From contig CAJBIG010000005.1 of NCBI GenBank assembly GCA_903953065.1, forward strand, positions 1-13,476: a stretch of DNA of 13,476 nt, given 5' to 3'. This DNA comes from an uncultured Solirubrobacterales bacterium. Its GTDB lineage: Bacteria > Actinomycetota > Thermoleophilia > Solirubrobacterales > Solirubrobacteraceae. The position numbers were made by a program, and so were the translations under genes. Under the pieces are notes generated by a model, which worked only from the letters and a program-made list of their open reading frames with translations, made no database searches and was not told the DNA's origin. Shown here in pieces: positions 5,386-11,837 of this stretch. Numbering within the stretch: position 1 is the first letter of the stretch; each line of letters starts with the position of its first letter.

Positions 5386-5778
5386 ATGACTACAACAGAA
5401 GTCACATTCAAGGCCAAGGGAATCGTCCTCAGCGAGGTCGGCGCGACCAAAGCTCGCGAGTATCTCGACGCCCAAGGAGCCGACGTTGAAGTTGCCGGCC
5501 TCCGCGTCGGTGTCAAAGGTGGCGGCTGCTCGGGGTTCCAGTACCAGCTCGCATTCGACGAGCAGCGCGAGAGCGACATCGTCTTCGAGGATCACGGCCT
5601 CAAGTTGCTCGTCGATCCGCAGCACCTCGCTTACGTCGACGGATCAGAGATCGACTTCGTTGAATCGCTTCAGGGGGCTGGCTTCCAAGTCAACAACCCA
5701 AACGTTGTCGCTGCCTGCGGCTGCGGCTCTTCGTTCCAAGTCAAGGACGAAGAAGAAGAAGCAGTCAGCGCGCTTTAG
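5386..5778 (+). CDS. A-type Fe-S carrier, HesB/IscA/ErpA family
   Basis: 130 residues. A short N-terminal lead (1-11) precedes the family fold, which begins LSEVGATKAREYL. The three cluster-binding cysteines are in the canonical arrangement: Cys48 in GGGCSGF, and Cys111 and Cys113 in ACGCGSSF, 63 and 65 residues later. The protein ends in a run of glutamates. It receives Fe-S clusters from a scaffold and hands them to apo-enzymes in the cytoplasm. The start ATG 5386 preserves the whole domain; it has no Shine-Dalgarno and TATACT is ten bases upstream. It diverges from the BolA-Grx unit, with which it very likely cooperates. Its stop overlaps that of the AlkA-like gene by four bases (5775-5778). 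ErpA versus IscA cannot be separated by eye. Confidence 0.95.
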   Translation: MTTTEVTFKAKGIVLSEVGATKAREYLDAQGADVEVAGLRVGVKGGGCSGFQYQLAFDEQRESDIVFEDHGLKLLVDPQHLAYVDGSEIDFVESLQGAGFQVNNPNVVAACGCGSSFQVKDEEEEAVSAL

Positions 5779-6407
5779 TCGTCGGCCCTGTCGATCGTCC
5801 ACCAAATAACGCGGCAGGCAGCGGAGCGGTGTGGGCGCCAGCGCTCGGCCAGCTCCTCCAGCGCCGCTCGCTTTGGCGTCTGCTCCAGCCCGTAAGCCTG
5901 CTCGACCCCCTTGCAGATCGCCAGGTCGCCCCAAGGAAGAACGTCCGGCCGGCCTAGCTGGAACATCAGGAACATGTGCGCCGACCATTCACCGATTCCA
6001 CGGACGGCTGTTAGCTCGGCAACCACTTCCTCGTCGGGCATCTCACTGATGTGTTCGAGGTCGAGCGCGCCCGATTCAACCTGCTCGGCCAGCGACCGCA
6101 GATATGAGACTTTTGCTCGTGAAAGGCCAACTGCAGCGCGCAGCTCCTCTGGGTCGTCGGCGAGAATTTCAGCTGGGGTAGGAGGGCGACCGCCAAAGCG
6201 CTCCAGCAGCCGACCCCAGAGAATCGCGACGACGTGATTTGAGAGCTGCTGGCCGACGATCGTTCTAACAAGCGCCGCGTAATGCTCACGTTCGCGGTCG
6301 TTCTCCTCGACCAGCAATACGTCGTAGCGCTCAAGCAGCTGCGCGAGAACGGGATCGCACTCGGCCAAGTGTGCGCGTACTGCCGCGTCGTCGTGACCTG
6401 CGCTCAA
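5775..6407 (-). CDS. AlkA/MAG-type DNA-3-methyladenine glycosylase (HhH-GPD)
   Basis: 210 residues, a short form without the N-terminal AlkA_N domain of E. coli. VRTIVGQQLS (47-56) is the typical first helix of the glycosylase core. The helix-hairpin-helix is LTAVRGIGEWSA (132-143), followed by LPWGDLAICKGV (157-168), where Asp161 is the expected catalytic aspartate. The enzyme excises alkylated purines in base-excision repair. The start is TTG at 6405-6407, overlapping the HemQ stop as TTGA; I see no Shine-Dalgarno, so a slightly later start is possible, but the domain is intact either way. It is probably co-transcribed behind HemQ. Its stop (5775-5777) overlaps that of the IscA-like gene. 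Without a [4Fe-4S] motif it is not of the EndoIII type. Confidence 0.92.
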   Translation of the reverse strand: MSAGHDDAAVRAHLAECDPVLAQLLERYDVLLVEENDREREHYAALVRTIVGQQLSNHVVAILWGRLLERFGGRPPTPAEILADDPEELRAAVGLSRAKVSYLRSLAEQVESGALDLEHISEMPDEEVVAELTAVRGIGEWSAHMFLMFQLGRPDVLPWGDLAICKGVEQAYGLEQTPKRAALEELAERWRPHRSAACRVIWWTIDRADD

Positions 6408-7093
6408 GCCGAAATTGCGTCGGCTGAGATCGGCTGGCCGTCGAGCGCGATCAAGGCTCGTTCAACAGAGGTCCGCATGCAAGTGAAGCTTGGCGTGTCG
6501 CGCTCGGTGTAGGCGGAGGCTTCGGTTGCGCGCAGCTTGTGCACGAGATCCATGAACAGGCCGGCGTCGTCGGTATCGAAGGCGACGACAAACTCTTGGT
6601 CATCGAGCCCAAACGAGTAGCTCGTGTGGTTGTCGACACCTTTTGTCTCCTTCCCGATCTTGATGTGCTCCTGCATCACTTCCCAGCGCTTGTCGGCCGG
6701 CAGCAGGTACCAGTCACGACGCTTGACGAACGGGTAGACGAAGACGTACTTGCCTTTGAATGGGCGCGCCACAAAGCGGACGTCGTCGGAGTACTCGGAG
6801 CCCTTGCGCATGCCCAGATACGCGTAAGGCGTTGTGCACCACTTCATCAGGCCGCTCTGGCCGAGCACGACTCCGAACTCGTGGATGCGGTCAAGATTTT
6901 CGCATTCGACAGAGATCATCAGGTCACAGTCGCCGCGGATGCCAACCAGCGAGAAGGCCTGAAGCAGATGGTCGGAGCCGAAGTCATCGCAGGCCGCCAG
7001 GAACTCTTCCTTGCCAGCAAGGCGCTCAACCGGATCGAGCCGCTTCCAAGCTGGATCGACGCTGAGGAAGGTGTATTTGACGAAGTGGCGCAT
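6404..7093 (-). CDS. hemQ: HemQ/ChdC-type coproheme decarboxylase (chlorite-dismutase-like family)
   Basis: 229 residues from ATG 7093. HemQ oxidatively decarboxylates coproheme III to haem b in the Gram-positive haem pathway. The active-site block is readable: YPFVK (120-124), with the catalytic Tyr120 and Lys124 spaced as in characterised enzymes, then DWYLLPADKRWEVMQEHIKIG, where His143 matches the proximal haem ligand. The loop between them is shorter than in Geobacillus HemQ. The C-terminus carries SFGLDDQEFVVAFDTDD and the closing PSFTCMR segment. I prefer ATG 7093 over the in-frame TTG 7129 because AAGGAG (7106-7111) and TACCCT (7117-7122) lie between them; starting at TTG would place the promoter inside the gene. 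It overlaps the AlkA-like gene by four bases. The family is secure, and the HemQ role is favoured over chlorite dismutase by the motif and the host type. Confidence 0.9.
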   Translation of the reverse strand: MRHFVKYTFLSVDPAWKRLDPVERLAGKEEFLAACDDFGSDHLLQAFSLVGIRGDCDLMISVECENLDRIHEFGVVLGQSGLMKWCTTPYAYLGMRKGSEYSDDVRFVARPFKGKYVFVYPFVKRRDWYLLPADKRWEVMQEHIKIGKETKGVDNHTSYSFGLDDQEFVVAFDTDDAGLFMDLVHKLRATEASAYTERDTPSFTCMRTSVERALIALDGQPISADAISA

Positions 7094-7105
7094 TGGTGGA
7101 AATAA

Positions 7106-7122
7106 CTCCTTCGGTAAGGGTA
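7106..7122 (-). promoter_or_regulatory. Candidate -10 (TACCCT) and Shine-Dalgarno (AAGGAG) of hemQ
   Basis: On the minus strand TACCCT (7122-7117) is followed by AAGGAG (7111-7106) and, after 12 bases, ATG 7093. This gives a short 5' leader with an SD, unlike the leaderless neighbours, and decides the start over the upstream TTG. The SD spacing is longer than ideal. Confidence 0.45.
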
Positions 7123-7160
7123 CGGACAACCGAATCTTTCGGGATCGCCCGTCTAGTGGT

Positions 7161-7166
7161 CAGAAT
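7161..7166 (+). promoter_or_regulatory. Weak candidate -10 (CAGAAT) for the 7174 gene
   Basis: CAGAAT lies seven bases before ATG 7174. It deviates from TANNNT at the first base. TTTCGG at 7137-7142 is a poor -35. No clear Shine-Dalgarno is present. Proposed only by analogy with the other SD-less starts nearby. Confidence 0.3.
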
Positions 7167-7173
7167 AGAGCTG

Positions 7174-9201
7174 ATGCAGATTCAAACCCGACCCGCAGCG
7201 TGCCGCTTGGCGCTGGCCGCCGCGGCCGCAGTGAGCTGCGCGCTGGCTCTGGCGCTGCCGTCCTCGGCAGGCGCGGCGAGCGCCAGCGCGGGTGCACCGC
7301 GCGTGCTGATCGTCTTCCTCCCAGGCCAGCTCAAAGAGCCACCCGCTCTCGGCGCGGTTGGCTCGGCCCCGAAGCGCAAAGTGGAGCGAACCGTTACCGA
7401 ACAGCTGGCTGCTCAAAGCCAGCTCTCTATCGGACTCAGCAGCCCGGTCCAAGGGCGCTACATCGCGGCCCAAGCCCTGCTTGACATCACGCAGGGAACG
7501 CGGGTCTCTCTCTCCAGTTACAGCCCCGAGATCCCGCCTTCAATGCTGCTCGTGCCCGACCAACGCGGCGCCTACTTCGGTGGCTGGATGGCTGTCGAGA
7601 AGCGTGCCCGGGACGCCCCAGCTCAGATTGTGCCGGGTTTGCTCGCCGGTTCGATTGGCGGCGGCGCGGCCTACGCTGGCGTTGAAGGGCAGCCGCAGAA
7701 AGACGCGGTCGTCGCTGCCGACCGGGCCGGGCGAATTGAACGGCTCTCGATTGGGCCGGCTGCGACGCTTCCTGCCCGCGCTCAGGCGCTGCTGCGCGAC
7801 AGGCGGCTGGTGGTGGCGACTCTCGCTGCCGGCGGCGCTGGCGATCGTCAGCTGAGCACGCTGCTGGCTGAGCGCGGCTCAAACGAACTGCTGATCGTGA
7901 TGCGCTCTCCGCCCGACAAGCGCAGCGCACAGCTGTTGCCGGTTGGCATTGCCGGACTCGGCAAGCCAGGAACTCTAAGTTCGTCGACGACCCACCTTGA
8001 TGGTGTCGTTGCCGGAATCGACATTCTTCCAACGGCCTTCGACTGGTTGGGCGTTCCAGTTCCGAGCGCCGCCAGCGGCCAGCCGATTCAGGTCTTGCCT
8101 GGCCGCGACGCGCAGCAGTTGCTGGCTCTGAAAGGCCGACTTCAGGTCGTGGGGCAGCGCCGCTTCCCGGTGCTGTGGGCACTGCTCGGCGGCTGGATAA
8201 TTCTGACGCTGGCTGCGATGCTTGCCGCCGACCGTCGAGGAATGCGCTGGGCGATGCGCTGCGGCGCGCTGGCGATCTTCTGGCTGCCTTCGATCCTGCT
8301 GCTAACCGCAGCGCTGGCGCCGTCGATGGTGGTCGAGATGCTGCTCGTCGTCTTCGGCTCACTGCTCTTGGGGATCGCCAGCGACTATGTCGTCCCTTGG
8401 CCACGAGCGCCGGCGCTTCCTGCCTTGGTGGCTATTGGTGCCTACATCGTCGATTTGGCATTTGGCTCGCCGCTGATCATCCGATCGCTGCTCGGGCCCA
8501 ATCCGCTCTTTGGTTCGCGCTTCTACGGAATCGGCAATGAGCTCGAGTCGACGCTGCCGGCGCTGCTGTTGATCGGTCTGGGCGCGCTCCTGTTTGGCCG
8601 TGGCCGCTCGCGCGGGGCCGCCGCTCTGTTCGCCGGCTGCGGGATTGTGCTGGGCGTCGCGCTCGGCGCGGCGCAGCTCGGCGCCGACGTCGGTGGCGTC
8701 ATGACGGTGGCGGCCGGCTTCGGTGTAGCCGTGCTGCTGATGTTGCCTGGGCGCCTCTCGGGCAGGACGATCGCGCTGGTCGCAATCGCGCCGTTCGCGG
8801 CGCTCGCGCTGCTGGCAGCAATCGATCTGCTCAGCGGCGGCGATTCACACTTCACTCGGACCGTGTTGCGCGCCGACGGCTCGGGCGCGTGGTGGGAGAT
8901 TTTCGTGCGCAGAATTGAGCTGGCGGGACGCGGCTTGATTCGAGGTTTGATGCCGGTCGCGGCGCTGATCGCGCTGTTGACCGTTGTGCTCGGGATCGTT
9001 CGCCGCAACCGGCTGCTGGCGCCGGTCGACGGGGACTCTGGCTGGCGCGCCGGCCTCGCCGGTGCGGCGGCTGTTGGAGTGTTCGGGGCAATCTTTAACG
9101 ATTCCGGGCCGATGTTGTTGCTTTTTGCCGTTTTCGTAGCAATCTGCGGCGCGACCTATCTACGTGGTGACCCGCTGTTAGCCGACAGTCGCGCGCGCTA
9201 G
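7174..9201 (+). CDS. Exported membrane protein: degenerate alkaline-phosphatase-like domain plus multi-TM domain
   Basis: 675 residues from ATG 7174. Starting here gives a classic signal sequence (Arg6, Arg11, hydrophobic 12-28, Ala-rich cleavage zone near 32-36); the open frame further upstream would bury it. Residues 42 to about 325 form an extracytoplasmic domain. It opens PRVLIVFLPGQ and ends GVVAGIDILPTAFDWLGVPVP (about 278-298 in total), which resembles the closing strand and helix of the alkaline-phosphatase/sulfatase superfamily (DIAPTxLxLLGxPxP). The metal-binding Asp normally in the first strand (VxxDG) and the DHG histidine are not apparent, so it looks catalytically degenerate. 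Residues 330 to about 665 carry roughly nine to ten membrane helices with conserved-looking loops FGSRFYGIGNELES (about 446-459), GADVGG (about 503-508) and NDSGP (about 643-647). Only 13 bases separate it from the glycosyltransferase fusion, suggesting a shared envelope role. Function unknown. Confidence 0.8.
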   Translation: MQIQTRPAACRLALAAAAAVSCALALALPSSAGAASASAGAPRVLIVFLPGQLKEPPALGAVGSAPKRKVERTVTEQLAAQSQLSIGLSSPVQGRYIAAQALLDITQGTRVSLSSYSPEIPPSMLLVPDQRGAYFGGWMAVEKRARDAPAQIVPGLLAGSIGGGAAYAGVEGQPQKDAVVAADRAGRIERLSIGPAATLPARAQALLRDRRLVVATLAAGGAGDRQLSTLLAERGSNELLIVMRSPPDKRSAQLLPVGIAGLGKPGTLSSSTTHLDGVVAGIDILPTAFDWLGVPVPSAASGQPIQVLPGRDAQQLLALKGRLQVVGQRRFPVLWALLGGWIILTLAAMLAADRRGMRWAMRCGALAIFWLPSILLLTAALAPSMVVEMLLVVFGSLLLGIASDYVVPWPRAPALPALVAIGAYIVDLAFGSPLIIRSLLGPNPLFGSRFYGIGNELESTLPALLLIGLGALLFGRGRSRGAAALFAGCGIVLGVALGAAQLGADVGGVMTVAAGFGVAVLLMLPGRLSGRTIALVAIAPFAALALLAAIDLLSGGDSHFTRTVLRADGSGAWWEIFVRRIELAGRGLIRGLMPVAALIALLTVVLGIVRRNRLLAPVDGDSGWRAGLAGAAAVGVFGAIFNDSGPMLLLFAVFVAICGATYLRGDPLLADSRAR

Positions 9202-9204
9202 GAT
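9199..9204 (+). promoter_or_regulatory. Candidate -10 (TAGGAT) for the GT4-LPG fusion gene
   Basis: TAGGAT lies ten bases before ATG 9215, and its first three bases are the TAG stop codon of the preceding gene. CTGTTA (9175-9180, 18-base spacer) is a partial -35. There is no Shine-Dalgarno before ATG 9215, consistent with a leaderless internal promoter in addition to any read-through. Confidence 0.4.
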
Positions 9205-9214
9205 CGGTCGTCCG

Positions 9215-11563
9215 ATGCGGATCGCAATTGTCTCGCCGTACTCGTGGAGCTACCCCGGCGGTGTCGCGCGTCATATTGAGGCGCTGGCAGCCTCTCACCG
9301 CCAGGCAGGCCACGAGGTGCGGATCATCACTCCGGTTGACCCCCCGGACCCGCGCAGCACTCGCCTGCACGGCGGCACGGCGCCGCAAGAGCGCCAACTT
9401 GACGGCCACATCGTTGACCTCGGGCGCACGGTTGGAATCCCCGCCAACGGCGCAGTCTCCAACCTTTCGCTCTCCCCGGCCGCGGTCCAGCGGCTCGGCG
9501 AAGCGCTCGCTGAAGGCAACTTCGACGTAGTTCACATTCACGAGCCCGTCGTCCCGCTGATCAGCTGGATGGCGCTCAATTGCACTTCAACGGCGCTGGT
9601 TGCGACCTACCACACCTATTCAACGAACCGGCTGACACAGGGGATCGCGAACCTCTTTGGGGCGCGGCGAAGGATGCGCCGGCTCCACGCGCGCATCGCC
9701 GTCTCGGAGGCTGCCTCTTGGACCGCGCGCCGCTTCTATGGCGGCCGATACAGCGTGATTGCCAACGGCGTTGAGCTGCCGGCCGGTGGGCCGCCGACGA
9801 AGCCCTTCGGTTCGGCCGGCAAGCTGAAGCTCGTGTTCGTCGGGCAGGCCGTTGAACGCAAGGGCTTGCCGGTCCTGCTTTCGGCCTTCGAGGGGTTGCG
9901 CGACCACGTCGACGCTGAGCTGACAATCATCGGCGCTACCGCCGATGACGTTGAGCCCCTCCTGGTTGATCCGCGCGGCGTCACGGTCGCCGGGCTCGTC
10001 GATGACGCTGAGAAGCAGCGCTTGCTCGCCGAAGCCGATCTGCTGGTAGCCCCGTCACTTGGTGGAGAGAGCTTCGGGATGGTCCTGACCGAGGCCTTTG
10101 CTGCAGGCACGCCGGTCGTAGCCAGCGAGATTGCCGGCTATCGCGATGTTGTCGACGACGGCGCAAATGGTGTTCTTGTGCCGCACGGTGATCCGCTCGC
10201 CCTAGCCGAGGCGCTGCGAGACCTCGCGCTCGAGCCCGCGCGACGGGCGCTGCTTAATGGCGGTGCTGCGGCCAGCGCCGCGCAGTACGGCTGGCCGCTA
10301 ATCAGCGAGCAGACGACGCAAATCTACGAGCAGGCGATCGCGGCGCACGCCTCTGCGAAAGCGCCCGCCGGTCAGCGCCAACTCACGCCTGCCGTGAAGC
10401 TTGACGCCGATGGTCTGCCCGCCGTGCCGGCGCAGCGGCTGGAAACAATCGAACCGGAACCTGCCGGAGGCTGGCGCCGGGCAAGGCTGCGCAGCGCAGT
10501 CCGCCGCGTCGCGCTGCTGATTGCAGTCAGCCTCACAGTCGGCCTGGCGATCGTGGCGCTTGAGAAGATCGGCGTCGACCGCGTGATCGCCAGCCTGCTG
10601 CAGTCAAGCCCCGCGTGGGTCTTGGCGGCGGTCGCCGTGATGTGTCTCTCGATGGTGCTGCGCTCGGTCTCCTGGCACGCAATTCTTTACGCGGCGCTTC
10701 CAGATCGAGCGTTGACACAGCTCGACACGCTTCGAGCTACCGCGATCGGCGTTCTGATGTCATCAACGCTTCCGGCGCGGCTCGGCGAGCCGGCCCGTGC
10801 GATCGTGATCTCGCGCCGCGCCGGGCGCCCGCGCGAGACTATGCCGACCGTCGTCGGAACGCTCGTCTCGCAGACCGTGCTGAACGTGATTGCGCTGCTC
10901 ATCCTCGCTGCGATCGCACTCTCGAGCGTCCCGATCTTTAGCCAACGCTACGGTGCGCTGCTGGCAGTCGTTTTGATTCCCGTCGTGCTGCTAGCGATCG
11001 TCCTCGTCGTCCCCGCCGTGCTTGCTGCCAGCGGCAGTGAGCGCTTCGGCCGAACACGCGCCGTAATCCGACCACTGCTGAAAGCTGCACGCCAGGTTCG
11101 CAGCGGCCTGCGCGTCTTCACGCGGCCGCGTGACGGTTCGTTGGCGCTCACGGCTCAGCTCAGCGCTTGGGCGCTTCAGGCCCTCGCCTGCTACCTGCTC
11201 TTGGCGGCGATCGGCCTAGACGGCCGCGCCGGCATCGGCGCCGCCGCCGCAGTGCTGCTGGCTGTCAACGTTACGGCGCTGGTTCCGGCGACACCGGCAA
11301 ACGTTGGCGTCTTCCAGGCTGCCTGCGTTGCCGTTCTCACCGGCGCCTACGGCGTCAGCGCTGCCGACGCTCTCGCCTACGGGATTGTGCTGCAGGCGGT
11401 AGAGGTGGCAACCGCAGTCCTGATGGGCGTTCCAGCGCTGCTTGGGGAAGGGCTCAGTTGGCGTGACGTGCGTCTTCGCGCGCTTCACTCGACGCCGGTG
11501 CGTCTTGGACCGGCGGCCGACCCCAGCGCAGGTACAGCCGAGCCCAGCTCAATCAGCGCGTAG
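9215..11563 (+). CDS. GT4 glycosyltransferase fused to LPG-synthase-type (UPF0104) membrane domain
   Basis: 782 residues, two proteins in one. Residues 1 to about 390 are a GT-B fold GT4 enzyme like mycobacterial PimA: MRIAIVSPYSWSYPGGVARH (1-20) with the glycine-rich acceptor loop, DVVHIHEP (about 105-112), VFVGQAVERKGL (about 208-219), and the donor-binding E-x7-E block GGESFGMVLTEAFAAG (about 281-296). After a linker (about 390-425), seven to eight membrane helices follow (about 430-755) with the PF03706 hallmarks LPARLGEPAR (about 521-530) and NVTALVPATPANVGVFQ (about 686-702). The likely role is to glycosylate a lipid on the inner membrane face, perhaps with transfer or flipping by the membrane domain (inference). 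ATG 9215 gives the exact family N-terminus. It follows the 7174 gene by 13 bases. Domain calls are firm; the substrate is unknown. Confidence 0.92.
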   Translation: MRIAIVSPYSWSYPGGVARHIEALAASHRQAGHEVRIITPVDPPDPRSTRLHGGTAPQERQLDGHIVDLGRTVGIPANGAVSNLSLSPAAVQRLGEALAEGNFDVVHIHEPVVPLISWMALNCTSTALVATYHTYSTNRLTQGIANLFGARRRMRRLHARIAVSEAASWTARRFYGGRYSVIANGVELPAGGPPTKPFGSAGKLKLVFVGQAVERKGLPVLLSAFEGLRDHVDAELTIIGATADDVEPLLVDPRGVTVAGLVDDAEKQRLLAEADLLVAPSLGGESFGMVLTEAFAAGTPVVASEIAGYRDVVDDGANGVLVPHGDPLALAEALRDLALEPARRALLNGGAAASAAQYGWPLISEQTTQIYEQAIAAHASAKAPAGQRQLTPAVKLDADGLPAVPAQRLETIEPEPAGGWRRARLRSAVRRVALLIAVSLTVGLAIVALEKIGVDRVIASLLQSSPAWVLAAVAVMCLSMVLRSVSWHAILYAALPDRALTQLDTLRATAIGVLMSSTLPARLGEPARAIVISRRAGRPRETMPTVVGTLVSQTVLNVIALLILAAIALSSVPIFSQRYGALLAVVLIPVVLLAIVLVVPAVLAASGSERFGRTRAVIRPLLKAARQVRSGLRVFTRPRDGSLALTAQLSAWALQALACYLLLAAIGLDGRAGIGAAAAVLLAVNVTALVPATPANVGVFQAACVAVLTGAYGVSAADALAYGIVLQAVEVATAVLMGVPALLGEGLSWRDVRLRALHSTPVRLGPAADPSAGTAEPSSISA

Positions 11564-11594
11564 GAAGACGCCCGGCGGCGGCGAACTCTTCACG

Positions 11595-11837
11595 GTGGCC
11601 GACGCCTGGGTTTACATGCTTCGCTGTGCCGACGGCAGCCTCTACACCGGCTGGACGAATGACCTTGAGAAGCGCCTTGAAGCACACAGCGCCGGCACCG
11701 GCAGCCGCTACACGCGCAGCCGCCTTCCAGTTGTGCTGGCGGCCTCGTTCGAGATGGAAGATCGCTCCGCCGCTCAGCGCGAAGAGGTTCGGATCAAACG
11801 GCTCTCGCGGGCCGACAAGCTGGCGCTGATCGCCTAA
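11595..11837 (+). CDS. Small GIY-YIG nuclease-like protein (UPF0213/YhbQ type)
   Basis: 80 residues from GTG 11595. The GIY-YIG core reads WVYMLRC (5-11) and SLYTGWTND (15-23), followed by KRLEAH with the conserved Arg27, and QREEVRIKRLSRADKLALI (61-79) with the catalytic-type Glu and the IK-x3-(R)-x2-KxxLI ending of this family. Proteins of this size consist of the nuclease domain alone; YhbQ relatives have been linked to DNA repair or damage processing, and the true role is unsettled. The frame is open further upstream inside the glycosyltransferase gene, but homologues begin a few residues before the first Tyr, which supports this GTG. No Shine-Dalgarno is evident. Its TAA overlaps the MetH stop by four bases (11834-11837). 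No intron or mobile context is present, so it is not a homing enzyme here. Confidence 0.85.
   Translation: MADAWVYMLRCADGSLYTGWTNDLEKRLEAHSAGTGSRYTRSRLPVVLAASFEMEDRSAAQREEVRIKRLSRADKLALIA

Noticed and set aside
5347..5625. N-terminal extension of BolA to 5625
   Set aside because: Antisense to the IscA-like gene, including its cysteine motif region, with no BolA similarity; ATG 5346 gives the exact family length.
7093..7173. Upstream TTG start for the signal-peptide membrane protein
   Set aside because: It would add 27 residues before a textbook signal sequence and would overlap the HemQ start region.
7487..8404. 305-residue minus-strand frame within the 7174 gene
   Set aside because: Arg/Ala/Pro/Ser-rich with no domain; antisense shadow of the ectodomain coding region.
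11595..11837. GIY-YIG protein as a homing endonuclease or mobile element
   Set aside because: Single small UPF0213-type domain, no intron or intein, flanked by intact housekeeping genes.
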